In this document: positions 49,635 to 57,666 of the stretch, piece after piece
Numbering within the stretch: the first letter of the stretch is position 1
Layout of the letters: each line of letters opens with the position of its first letter
Source of the DNA: Lachnospiraceae bacterium UBA3804
GTDB taxonomy: Bacteria; Bacillota; Clostridia; Lachnospirales; Lachnospiraceae
Assembly: GCA_002368665.1 (NCBI GenBank)
Contig: DFEK01000012.1
Span: 1 to 64,000 of the forward strand
Direction: 5' to 3'
DNA: 64,000 nucleotides
Notes under the pieces: model-generated
Database searches by the model: none
What the model was told of the DNA's origin: nothing
What the model saw: only the letters and a program-made list of their open reading frames with translations
Position numbers and translations under genes: made by a program

Positions 49635-49916
49635 ATGAACAAGACAGAATTAGTTGCAGCTATCGCTGATCAGGCAAAGTTATCCAAGAAAGATGCTGAA
49701 GCAGCAGTTAACGCTTTTACCGAAGTTGTTAAGAAAGAATTAAAGAAGAAAGACGGAAAGGTTCAGTTAGTTGGATTCGGTACTTTCGATGTTGCTAAGA
49801 GAGCAGCTAGAGAAGGCAGAAACCCTCAGACCGGCGCTAAGATGAAGATTAAAGCTTCCAAGGCTCCCAGATTCAAAGCTGGCAAGGCTCTCAAGGATGC
49901 TGTAAACGCTAAATAA
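49635..49916 (+). CDS. hup: HU-family DNA-binding protein
   Basis: A 93-residue histone-like protein. MNKTELVAAIADQAKLSKKD is the dimer helix region, GFGTFDVAKRAAREGRNPQT contains the DNA arm, and APRFKAGKALKDAVN ends the fold. It bends and compacts DNA as a dimer. AGGAGGAG is six bases before the ATG. It has a strong promoter and a strong terminator, and its codons differ from neighbours in favouring GCT/GTT, as expected of a highly expressed gene. Confidence 0.96.
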   Translation: MNKTELVAAIADQAKLSKKDAEAAVNAFTEVVKKELKKKDGKVQLVGFGTFDVAKRAAREGRNPQTGAKMKIKASKAPRFKAGKALKDAVNAK

Positions 49917-49937
49917 TTGAGCTGTAGAATGTAATTC

Positions 49938-49970
49938 AAAGAGCCGTCTCGAATGAGGCGGCTCTTTTTG
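49938..49970 (+). terminator. terminator after hup
   Basis: AAAGAGCCGTCTC faces GAGGCGGCTCTTT (one G-T pair) around GAAT, then TT. Confidence 0.92.
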
Positions 49971-50024
49971 CGCGATACAGCTGTCAGGCATGCAACTCGA
50001 TTGCGCGATACGGAAAGGATAATC

Positions 50025-50264
50025 ATGCGACTGGATAAATATTTAAAGGTCTCCCGCCTGATCAAACGCAGAACCGTGGCCAACGAGGCCTGCGATGCGG
50101 GAAGAGTAAGTGTAAACGATAAGGTAGTCAAGGCTTCCTACGATGTAAAAGTGGGCGATAAGATCTCCATCCGCTTCGGAGACAAGTCCGTGGAGGCGGA
50201 GGTTTTAAGCATTGCGGAGACCGTTCGTAAAGAAGAAGCGAAGGAAATGTTCCGCTATTTGTAA
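50025..50264 (+). CDS. rqcP: S4-domain RNA-binding protein (RqcP/YabO type)
   Basis: A 79-residue S4-domain protein. MRLDKYLKVSRLIKRRTVAN is the S4 start, and DAGRVSVNDKVVKASYDVKV continues the fold. In Bacillus subtilis RqcP (YabO) helps the RqcH ribosome-quality-control complex add C-terminal alanine tails to stalled chains. In Firmicutes it lies between hup and divIC as here. The ATG at 50025 follows GAAAGGAT. Confidence 0.92.
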   Translation: MRLDKYLKVSRLIKRRTVANEACDAGRVSVNDKVVKASYDVKVGDKISIRFGDKSVEAEVLSIAETVRKEEAKEMFRYL

Positions 50265-50270
50265 ACCGGC

Positions 50271-50336
50271 TTTTGTGGAAAGGTTACATAAGTTAACCAC
50301 AAAATATGGTAAAGGTTAACATAAGCAACCACAAAA
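50271..50336. repeat. duplicated palindromic motif upstream of divIC
   Basis: AAAGGTTACATAAGTTAACC (50279 on) and AAAGGTTAACATAAGCAACC (50311 on), each continuing ACAAAA, are 32 bases apart, about three turns of DNA. Each is a GGTTA/TAACC-type dyad. TTTTGTGG at 50271 mirrors CCACAAAA at 50297. This suggests a two-site protein operator. Confidence 0.55.
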
Positions 50337-50370
50337 ACCCTAAAAATTAGGAAATATTTCACAAAAAAGG

Positions 50371-50399
50371 TTGACGTAATACTTTTCCTTAGATAAAAT
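50371..50399 (+). promoter_or_regulatory. divIC promoter
   Basis: TTGACG (50371-50376), 17 bases, TAAAAT (50394-50399). Confidence 0.8.
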
Positions 50400-50490
50400 T
50401 AATACTGTGCTATTATGTAAACATCTCTTGATTTGCAAATGAAGAAATGCAGAGCGGAAATGAAAACGGCACAGGGGGAAATCGGTTAAA

Positions 50491-50811
50491 ATGGCAACCT
50501 TTCAAAGAGGCACTAAGCGCTCGAGAAGACGCGGGCCCAACAACAAAACAGGTATGATATTGATCTGCATCGTGCTGGGCATGGTAATTGCCGTAACCGT
50601 TGTACGTGTGTTAACCATAAACAAAACGCTGGAAGTATATAACGAAAAAGAAGCGTATTACAGTCAGTTGGTGCAGAAAGAGGAGAAACGCTCCGAGGAA
50701 CTGGTGGATTTCGAAAAGTACACACAGACCGATGCCTACATCGAAGAAGTGGCAAAAGAACGATTCGGGCTGGTCAAGGACGGAGAAATCATTTTTATGG
50801 CAGAAGATTAA
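50491..50811 (+). CDS. divIC: septum formation initiator (DivIC/FtsB family)
   Basis: A 106-residue bitopic protein: a basic N-terminus (RGTKRSRRRGPNNK), a membrane helix at about 22-42 and a coiled coil to about 75, followed by the DivIC-type end YIEEVAKERFGLVKDGEIIF. It joins the FtsL/DivIB complex at the division septum. GGGGGAAATCGGTTAAA precedes the ATG. It keeps the rqcP-divIC-tilS order. Confidence 0.9.
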   Translation: MATFQRGTKRSRRRGPNNKTGMILICIVLGMVIAVTVVRVLTINKTLEVYNEKEAYYSQLVQKEEKRSEELVDFEKYTQTDAYIEEVAKERFGLVKDGEIIFMAED

Positions 50812-50837
50812 CGGTCGACACGGTGTCGGCCGTTTTT
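50811..50837 (+). terminator. terminator after divIC
   Basis: ACGGTCGACA pairs with TGTCGGCCGT around CGG, then TTTTT. It overlaps the divIC stop by one base. Confidence 0.88.
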
Positions 50838-50856
50838 GTTTGCCGGGGAATTATGC

Positions 50857-50862
50857 TATAAT
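50857..50862 (+). promoter_or_regulatory. extended -10 promoter before tilS
   Basis: TGCTATAAT gives a TGn-extended -10 with TATAAT at 50857-50862. The start would be near 50869, so the hairpin element below lies inside the tilS leader. Confidence 0.6.
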
Positions 50863-50880
50863 ACATTCATATCGATGAAT

Positions 50881-51083
50881 ATGATGATAGGGTCAAAAGG
50901 TCAAAAGTCGTTCGTGTTTACACGAAAACGACTTTGACCTTGGGACCCGCCGAACACGAGGAAGTAGCTGTTTACGTAGTAAACATGCGGATTCCGAGTG
51001 TTCACAGAATTGCGAGAATTGCGTAGCAATGAAGCAATTCGTCATCATGTTGGGGGCAAAAGACCTTTTGACCCCAACATCAT
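50881..51083 (+). repeat. hairpin-rich element with 22-bp terminal inverted repeats in the tilS leader
   Basis: The ends ATGATGATAGGGTCAAAAGG (50881 on) and GACCTTTTGACCCCAACATC (51062 on) pair over 22 bases with two mismatches. Inside are three stems: GGTCAAAAGTCG region (to 50939), GAACAC...GTGTTC (50952-51003) with TGTTTAC-GTA-GTAAACA, and GAATTGC...GCAATTC (51007-51040). A fourth stem, ATGTTGGGG/CCCCAACAT (51047-51080), uses the right end and would compete with end-to-end pairing. It is either a palindromic mobile element or a leader switch. Confidence 0.65.
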
Positions 51084-51099
51084 GAATATGGGAGAAACA

Positions 51100-52515
51100 A
51101 TGATTCAAAAGGTTTACGAGTATATTGAAGAAAACCGGATGTTGCAAGACGGTCAGACCGTCGTCGTCGGAGTTTCCGGCGGCGCTGATTCCGTATGCCT
51201 TTTAACGATCCTTACGGAATATGCAAAGGCTCATCCGCTGACTCTGATCGCGGCTCATGTTCATCACGGCCTTCGTAAAAATGCGGACGGCGATGAGGAG
51301 TATGTACGCACTCTTTGTGAAAGCCTGCATGTTCCGTTGAAGGTTCTTCATATCGATGCGGCCAAGGAGGCCGGGAAGCTGGGCGTTTCAATCGAAGAAG
51401 CCGGCCGGATGAAGAGATATGAATTTTTCAGGGAAATTTCGGCGCCTTTCGGCGCATCGGGGCGTATTGCCGTTGCCCATCACAGAGACGATCTGTGTGA
51501 GACGGTACTGTTTCAGCTTTTCCGCGGAAGCGGTGTTCACGGCCTGCGCGGGATCCTTCCGGTGAGCGGGAATATCATCCGCCCCCTGCTTTGCGTAAGC
51601 AAAGAAGAAATCTGTTCTTATCTGGAAGCGAGGAATATTTCCTGGCGTGAGGATGAAAGCAATGAAGAGACTGTCTACGCCAGAAACCGGATCCGTCATG
51701 AAATCCTTCCGATTGCGGAACAGATTTGTCCCGGAGCGCTTAAACACATCGAAGAAGCAGCTTCGAAAATGAAAGATGTGGAAGAATTTATTGCCGCAGA
51801 AGCTGCCGGAGAGAAAAAGAATCTGGCGCTCTGTGACTCCGAAAGCGGTCAGATCCGGATCGGAAACAAGATTACGGAACTTCCGGCTGTTTTACGAAGG
51901 GAGATTCTGCTTGGCTGCCTACAGGATGTCTGCCACAAAAAGAGGGACATCGGAACCGCCCAGGTGGAGGCGCTGGAAGAATTATTCGCTTCACAGGTCG
52001 GAAAAGAGAGGGATTTCATTTATGGAATTCACGCAAAAAGAACTTACGAAGGAGTCACACTGGCACCTTCTTCGGAATATGATCCGGGCTTTGAAGCCGA
52101 TTTGGACGAAGAATACCGAATCTCCCTTTCGGAAGAGGGGCCGGAAATCGATACATCGGACGGAATGCGGTTCACCTATTCCGTAAAAGACAGAGGAAAC
52201 GACGAAATCCCGACCGGAGAAGAGAAAAAATGGTTTGATGAGGAGGAGTTACGGAATTGTGTTTCTTTTCCTTATCTGGTACTCCGCCATCCGAAGCGGG
52301 ACGATTATCTTATCATCAACCGGGACGGAGGAACGCAGAAGGTTTATGATTTTTTCAAAAATGCGAAGGTACCGGAGGAAATGCGCGATAAACTCTGGGT
52401 GCTTGCATCCGGTCGTCAGGTACTCTGGATCGTCGGGTACCGGATGGGGGAATTCGGCAAAGTGAAAGAGGGCACGAAGAAGGTGCTGGAAATTGCAATC
52501 GTAAAAGAAGAATAG
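51100..52515 (+). CDS. tilS: tRNA(Ile) lysidine synthetase
   Basis: A 471-residue N-type ATP pyrophosphatase. VVVGVSGGADSVCLLTIL carries the SGGxDS loop. AHVHHGLRKNADGDEEYVR, VAHHRDDLCETVLFQLFRGS and REDESNEETVYARNRIRHEI follow as in TilS. The C-terminal lysine/tRNA domain extends to about 471. TilS converts C34 of tRNA-Ile(CAU) to lysidine, an essential change. The ATG at 51100 follows GGAGAAAC; an in-frame ATG at 51082 lies within the inverted-repeat element. Confidence 0.93.
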   Translation: MIQKVYEYIEENRMLQDGQTVVVGVSGGADSVCLLTILTEYAKAHPLTLIAAHVHHGLRKNADGDEEYVRTLCESLHVPLKVLHIDAAKEAGKLGVSIEEAGRMKRYEFFREISAPFGASGRIAVAHHRDDLCETVLFQLFRGSGVHGLRGILPVSGNIIRPLLCVSKEEICSYLEARNISWREDESNEETVYARNRIRHEILPIAEQICPGALKHIEEAASKMKDVEEFIAAEAAGEKKNLALCDSESGQIRIGNKITELPAVLRREILLGCLQDVCHKKRDIGTAQVEALEELFASQVGKERDFIYGIHAKRTYEGVTLAPSSEYDPGFEADLDEEYRISLSEEGPEIDTSDGMRFTYSVKDRGNDEIPTGEEKKWFDEEELRNCVSFPYLVLRHPKRDDYLIINRDGGTQKVYDFFKNAKVPEEMRDKLWVLASGRQVLWIVGYRMGEFGKVKEGTKKVLEIAIVKEE

Positions 52516-52567
52516 GAAAGTCAGAGGTTTTGTGATAGAATAGCAAAGGAAATCCGGAGGGCAAACA

Positions 52568-53095
52568 ATGGCAGAACGAATCAAAGTGTTAATGACGGAA
52601 GAAGAAGTCGATCGTAAAATAAAGGAAATCGGCCTTTTGATCAGCAAGGATTACGAAGGAAAAGAAGTGCGCATTATCTGTATCTTACGGGGCGCAAGTT
52701 TCTTTGCCTGCGAACTGGCCAAGAGGATCAATCTTCCCGTGACGATAGACTTTATGTCGGTTTCGAGCTACGGCGCGGGAACCGAATCAAGCGGTCACGT
52801 AAAGATTGTGAAGGATTTGGAAGAGTCCATCGAGGGCAAGGATGTTATCGTTGTGGAAGATATTATCGATTCCGGACGGACGTTGAGCATGCTTTTGGAG
52901 CTTTTAAAAGCAAGAAAGCCGAACAGCATCGCGCTTTGCACATTGCTTGACAAGCCTGAAAGACGTGTTGTGGATGTAGATGTAAAGTATGTCGGCTTTC
53001 AGATTCCGGATCTGTTTGTGGTCGGATATGGACTGGACTACGACCAGAAATACAGAAATCTTCCGTATATCGGGGTAGTCGAGTTTGATAATTAG
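52568..53095 (+). CDS. hpt: hypoxanthine phosphoribosyltransferase
   Basis: A 175-residue PRTase. VRIICILRGASFFACELAKR and VIVVEDIIDSGRTLSMLLEL (PRPP loop EDIIDSGRT) identify the enzyme; PDLFVVGYGLDYDQKYRNLP is the purine-binding end. It salvages hypoxanthine and guanine. The tilS-hpt-ftsH order is standard in Firmicutes. ATCCGGAGGGCAAAC precedes the ATG. Confidence 0.96.
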   Translation: MAERIKVLMTEEEVDRKIKEIGLLISKDYEGKEVRIICILRGASFFACELAKRINLPVTIDFMSVSSYGAGTESSGHVKIVKDLEESIEGKDVIVVEDIIDSGRTLSMLLELLKARKPNSIALCTLLDKPERRVVDVDVKYVGFQIPDLFVVGYGLDYDQKYRNLPYIGVVEFDN

Positions 53096-53119
53096 AGTTT
53101 CAGAAAGGATTTAAAGTAA

Positions 53120-54994
53120 GTGGAAAGAAAAGGAAGCGGTCTGGGGCTTGTATTTTTCTTCATTATCATTCTGCTGATCGGTGGAATCATCTTAAGCAGT
53201 CTGAATTTTTCGAAGAGCAGCTATACCAGAGGAAAACTTGAACAGGATATCAAGAGCGGATCCGTCAGCAAAGTGACGGTCAATCAGTTGCAGAATTCCA
53301 AGGGCGGTTCTGTCACGGTGGAGAAGAAAAACGGTACGGAGGAAGTTTTAAACGTTACCGATACAACGGAAATCTCCGAGTTTCTCAGACAGAACGGGCT
53401 TGATCCTTACATCGAGGCAGTGCCGAAGGAAAACTGGTTTCTGAATCATCTGCTCCCGATGCTGGTTGTGGCATTTGTCTGCATAATCTTCTTCATTATG
53501 ATGATCAATGCACAGAATGCTGCCATGAACTCCGGTCCGACGTCGAAGATGATGAACTTCGGCAAGAGCCGAGCCAAAATGATTAAAGAAAACAAATACC
53601 GTTTAACGGATGTTGCGGGCCTGAAAGAGGAAAAGGAAGACTTGGAGGAGATCATTCTTTTCTTAAAGAATCCCGAAGACTTTACGAAGGTCGGCGCAAG
53701 AATCCCCAAGGGCGTGCTTTTGGAGGGCCCTCCGGGAACCGGTAAAACTTTGCTTGCCAAGGCAATCGCCGGAGAAGCGGGTGTTCCGTTCTACAGCATT
53801 TCCGGTTCCGATTTCGTGGAAATGTATGTCGGTGTCGGCGCTTCCCGTGTCAGAGACCTCTTTGAAGAGGCGGGCACGCATAAGCCCTGCATCATTTTTA
53901 TCGATGAAATCGATGCCGTGGCAAGAAGAAGAGGTACGGGTCTCGGCGGCGGTCACGATGAGAAAGAGCAGACTTTAAACCAGTTGCTCGTAGAGATGGA
54001 CGGTTTTACCGAAAACTCCGGAATTATCGTTCTTGCGGCAACCAACCGTGTGGATATCCTGGATCCGGCAATCCTTCGTCCGGGCCGTTTTGACCGCAAG
54101 ATCATGATCGGAAGACCGGATGTTTCGGGCAGAGAAGAAATCCTGAACGTACATTCCAAGAATAAACCGCTCAGCGATGAGGTGGATTTAAAACAGATTG
54201 CCCAGACGACGGCAGGTTTCTCCGGAGCGGATTTGGAAAACTTATTAAACGAGGCAGCCATCCTTGCAGCCAAGAAGCAGCGCGCTTTTATTGTGCAGCA
54301 GGATATTAACGATTCCATGATCAAAGTCGGTATCGGTACGGAGAAGAAAAGCCGTCTGGTATCCGATGAAGAGAAAAAGATCACCGCGTACCATGAATCC
54401 GGACATGCGATTCTTTTCCATGTGCTTCCCGATATGGATCCGGTATATGCGGTTTCCATCATTCCAACGGGCGGCTCGGCAGCAGGCTATACCATGCCCC
54501 TGCCGGAAAAAGACGATATGTTCCACAGCAAGGATGAAATGGAACAGGAGATCATGGTTTCCCTGGGCGGACGTATTGCGGAGGAACTCATCTTCGGCAA
54601 ACTCTATACGGGCGCTTCACAGGATATTAAGAGTGCAACCGCCATGGCCAGAAATATGGTTACCCGCTACGGTATGAGCGAGAAACTCGGCATGATCAAT
54701 TACGATGCGGACGGAGACGAGGTATTCATCGGCCGTGATCTGGCAAAGAACCGTCCTTACAGCGAAAAGATTGCCGGAGAGATCGACGAAGAAGTCAAAA
54801 AGATTATTTCCGAGTGCTACGACAAGGCCAAAGCCATTCTCGAAGAGCATATGGATATCCTGCATAAGTCCGCAGCTTTGCTTCTTGAGAAGGAGAAGAT
54901 CACAAGAGCTGAGTTTGAAGCCCTGTTTGGCGAGGCTGAAATGCCCGCACAAAGCGCTCCGGAAGCGCAGGAGAGTGCAGAGCAGACCGAATAG
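53120..54994 (+). CDS. ftsH: ATP-dependent zinc metalloprotease FtsH
   Basis: A 624-residue membrane protease. Two membrane helices (about 8-28 and 111-131) surround an outer domain. GPPGTGKTLLAKAIAGEAG is Walker A, FIDEIDAVARRRG Walker B, ATNRVDILDPAILRPGRFDR the second region of homology, and YHESGHAI the HExxH-type zinc site (HESGH). It unfolds and degrades membrane and short-lived proteins. The start is GTG after GAAAGGAT. The tail is Pro/Glu/Gln-rich. Confidence 0.97.
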   Translation: MERKGSGLGLVFFFIIILLIGGIILSSLNFSKSSYTRGKLEQDIKSGSVSKVTVNQLQNSKGGSVTVEKKNGTEEVLNVTDTTEISEFLRQNGLDPYIEAVPKENWFLNHLLPMLVVAFVCIIFFIMMINAQNAAMNSGPTSKMMNFGKSRAKMIKENKYRLTDVAGLKEEKEDLEEIILFLKNPEDFTKVGARIPKGVLLEGPPGTGKTLLAKAIAGEAGVPFYSISGSDFVEMYVGVGASRVRDLFEEAGTHKPCIIFIDEIDAVARRRGTGLGGGHDEKEQTLNQLLVEMDGFTENSGIIVLAATNRVDILDPAILRPGRFDRKIMIGRPDVSGREEILNVHSKNKPLSDEVDLKQIAQTTAGFSGADLENLLNEAAILAAKKQRAFIVQQDINDSMIKVGIGTEKKSRLVSDEEKKITAYHESGHAILFHVLPDMDPVYAVSIIPTGGSAAGYTMPLPEKDDMFHSKDEMEQEIMVSLGGRIAEELIFGKLYTGASQDIKSATAMARNMVTRYGMSEKLGMINYDADGDEVFIGRDLAKNRPYSEKIAGEIDEEVKKIISECYDKAKAILEEHMDILHKSAALLLEKEKITRAEFEALFGEAEMPAQSAPEAQESAEQTE

Positions 54995-55051
54995 TGTATA
55001 AATTGCACAACGAATATGCGAATGTTTTATGAAATTTGTGTATTCTTTCCG

Positions 55052-55080
55052 TTGCAAAAGGGGTTGCACGTTGCTATACT
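55052..55080 (+). promoter_or_regulatory. promoter downstream of ftsH
   Basis: TTGCAA (55052-55057), 17 bases, TATACT (55075-55080). It leads to a terminator within about 90 bases, with no gene between. Confidence 0.65.
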
Positions 55081-55086
55081 TCTTCT

Positions 55087-55176
55087 TGTAACCCCCCAAT
55101 ACATTATAGTTTTTTGCTATACCCCATAAGAAGAAATACCTTCTCTAAAAAGGACAGTCGAAAGGCGGTCCTTTTT
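55087..55176 (+). ncRNA. candidate ~90-base small RNA
   Basis: The predicted transcript has C-rich stretches (ACCCCCC, ACCCCA), a TATAG/CTATA stem, CTTCTT facing AAGAAG, and ends in AAAAAGGAC/GTCCTTTTT (55147-55176), an intrinsic terminator. No start codon with ribosome site is seen. It could also be a terminator for ftsH with a stray promoter. Confidence 0.45.
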
Positions 55177-55206
55177 ACTTTGTATGGACAAATGTCCATA
55201 CAAAGT
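55177..55206. repeat. perfect 14-bp palindrome
   Basis: ACTTTGTATGGACA and TGTCCATACAAAGT pair completely around AA, directly after the terminator T-run. AAGC-TTC-GCTT follows at once. The rest of the spacer to 55271 holds nothing I recognise. Confidence 0.75.
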
Positions 55207-55271
55207 AAGCTTCGCTTATTATGTGCACTCGCGCGTTTATTTGTTTCCTTTACTGCGAAGCAATCGTTTTC

Positions 55272-55300
55272 TTGATAAATTCCACAATATATAGTAGAAT
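55272..55300 (+). promoter_or_regulatory. promoter of the GH13 gene
   Basis: TTGATA (55272-55277), 17 bases, TAGAAT (55295-55300). Confidence 0.75.
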
Positions 55301-55335
55301 AAATCTGTACGGGCTCTAACCGTGGGAGGTTTTGC

Positions 55336-57666
55336 GTGAATATAGCACAAAGTTTTGAAATCGAAAAGAGAATGCATTATATCTCGAGCATGCGGCCGAT
55401 TCTGAATAAGAAGGCTTTGTTCTCCGATACGACGTCGGACTTTGTTACGCCCATGGAGCCGAATCCCGGAGATAAGGTGCAGATCCGTTTCCGTACGGGA
55501 AAGAACAATGTCGATCTTGTCAATATGATTTTAAAAGGCGATGCGCTTGCCATGCGCAAGGTCGACAGCGACGATTATTTCGATTTCTACCAATGCGAGA
55601 TTACGGCGACCGATGAGCCGATTGAATATTATTTTGAAATCAAAGTAGGTAAAATCTGCTTCTTCTATAACGTTAAGGGCATAACCAGAGAACTGCAGGA
55701 CTATTATATGTTCCGCATCATTCCCGGCTTCCATACCCCGAAGTGGGCCAGAGGTGCGGTTATGTACCAGATCTATGTTGACCGTTTCTACAACGGCGAT
55801 TCCACCAATGACGTACAATCACATGAATACATGTATCTCGGCGACTATTCCGAACAGGTACAGGATTGGAACAAATACCCGGCTCAGATGGGCGTGAGGG
55901 AGTTTTACGGCGGAGATTTGCAGGGTGTTCTTGATAAAATGGACTACCTTGAGAATCTCGGCATTGACGTCATTTACTTCAATCCCCTCTTTGTTTCACC
56001 GTCCAACCATAAATACGATATTCAGGATTACGACTACATCGATCCCCATATCGGTAAAATTGTGGACGATGAAGGGGAACTTCTGCGCGATGACCAGCGC
56101 GAAAACCGTTTCGCGACCAAATACATCAATCGTGTGACGAACAAGGCGAATCTGGAGGCTTCCAACGAACTCTTTGCCAAGGTGGTGGAAGAGGCGCACA
56201 GAAGAGGCATGCGTGTAATTCTGGACGGCGTATTCAATCACTGCGGTTCGTTCAACAAGTGGCTTGATCGCGAGCGCATCTATGAAGATGCCAAGGGATA
56301 TGCCAAGGGCGCATTTGTAGACAAAAACAGCCCTTATCACGATTATTTCCGCTTCTACCATGACCAGTGGCCTTACAACCACACGTATGACGGCTGGTGG
56401 GGACATGATACGTTACCGAAGTTAAATTACGAAGGCAGCAAGGATTTATACAACTATATCTTAAAGATCGGCAGGAAATGGGTTTCCGCTCCGTACAATG
56501 CGGATGGCTGGAGGCTTGACGTTGCGGCGGATCTCGGACATTCGCCCGAGATGAACCACCAGTTCTGGAAGGATTTCAGAAAGGCGGTAAAAGAGGCAAA
56601 CCCGGACGCCATCATTCTGGCGGAGCATTACGGAACACCGAAGGAATGGCTCAAAGGTGACGAGTGGGATACCGTCATGAACTACGATGCCTTTATGGAG
56701 CCGATCACCTGGTTCTTAACCGGTATGCAGAAACACAGTGACGATTACCGCGAAGATCTTCTCGGTAATTCCGGCGCATTTTGGGGCGCCATGGAGCATC
56801 ACGGCACATCCTTTACGACTCCGTCGCTTCAGGTGGCCATGAACGAACTGAGTAACCACGACCATTCCCGTTTCCTTACGAGGACGAACCATAAAGTAGG
56901 AAGAATGCATACCCTGGGCTGCCATGCGGCGGAAGAGGGTGTGAACAAAGCGGTCATGCGCGAGGCGGTTCTGATGCAGATGACCTGGCCCGGCGCGCCG
57001 ACCATCTATTACGGAGATGAAGCCGGGGTTTGCGGTTTTACCGATCCCGACAACCGCCGAACCTATCCCTGGGGCAATGAAGATACGGAGATGATCCGCT
57101 TCCACAAGGAGATGATCCGTATTCACAAAGAGCGCAAGGAAATCCGCACGGGATCGCTGATGCGATTAGGATCGGATTACAATTTTATCGCCTACGGACG
57201 GTTCAAACTCGGCGCGCAGACCATTGTTTTGGTCAATAACAACGGACATGATGCGGACCGTAAAATCAGCGTCTGGGAGATGGGCATGCATAAGAATGTC
57301 ACATTGACCCAGGTTATGATGACCTTCCAGTCCGGATTTACCACAGATCCCGTGGATGTGGAAGTACAGAAGGGCATTTTAAGCGTGCATATGCCGCCGT
57401 TCTCCGCAATGGTCATTGTCGGAAACGACAAATTAACCAATGAAAGCAAGGACAGCCTCTTTGCTCTCGGCGTACCGGATGTGGATATTCCCGAGGATTC
57501 CATGAACATGAAGTTCCTCTCCGGCCAGCAGAGAATCAAGGATCTAAGCTTTACCGATATGAAGAAGAGAGCCGGAAGGATCCGCAGGGAAAAAGGCGGA
57601 TGGTCTTCGAAGGACAGGGTTACCAGGACATATTTGGACAAGGATAAAAACGGGGGAGAAGAATGA
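55336..57666 (+). CDS. GH13 alpha-glucosidase/neopullulanase-like enzyme
   Basis: A 776-residue GH13 protein with an N-terminal CBM34-like beta domain (about 1-135). The barrel starts GAVMYQIYVDRFYNGD. VILDGVFNHCGSFN is region I, DGWRLDVAADLGH contains the nucleophile Asp, IILAEHYGTP the acid/base Glu, and ELSNHDHSRF the third acid. GGDLQGVLDKMDYLENLGI is typical of cyclomaltodextrinase/neopullulanase. It is longer than the usual about 590, with a loop expansion near 245-275 and a basic tail after about 700. No signal peptide is seen, so it acts on maltodextrins inside the cell. The start is GTG after GGGAGG. Its stop overlaps the regulator start by four bases. Confidence 0.88.
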   Translation: MNIAQSFEIEKRMHYISSMRPILNKKALFSDTTSDFVTPMEPNPGDKVQIRFRTGKNNVDLVNMILKGDALAMRKVDSDDYFDFYQCEITATDEPIEYYFEIKVGKICFFYNVKGITRELQDYYMFRIIPGFHTPKWARGAVMYQIYVDRFYNGDSTNDVQSHEYMYLGDYSEQVQDWNKYPAQMGVREFYGGDLQGVLDKMDYLENLGIDVIYFNPLFVSPSNHKYDIQDYDYIDPHIGKIVDDEGELLRDDQRENRFATKYINRVTNKANLEASNELFAKVVEEAHRRGMRVILDGVFNHCGSFNKWLDRERIYEDAKGYAKGAFVDKNSPYHDYFRFYHDQWPYNHTYDGWWGHDTLPKLNYEGSKDLYNYILKIGRKWVSAPYNADGWRLDVAADLGHSPEMNHQFWKDFRKAVKEANPDAIILAEHYGTPKEWLKGDEWDTVMNYDAFMEPITWFLTGMQKHSDDYREDLLGNSGAFWGAMEHHGTSFTTPSLQVAMNELSNHDHSRFLTRTNHKVGRMHTLGCHAAEEGVNKAVMREAVLMQMTWPGAPTIYYGDEAGVCGFTDPDNRRTYPWGNEDTEMIRFHKEMIRIHKERKEIRTGSLMRLGSDYNFIAYGRFKLGAQTIVLVNNNGHDADRKISVWEMGMHKNVTLTQVMMTFQSGFTTDPVDVEVQKGILSVHMPPFSAMVIVGNDKLTNESKDSLFALGVPDVDIPEDSMNMKFLSGQQRIKDLSFTDMKKRAGRIRREKGGWSSKDRVTRTYLDKDKNGGEE

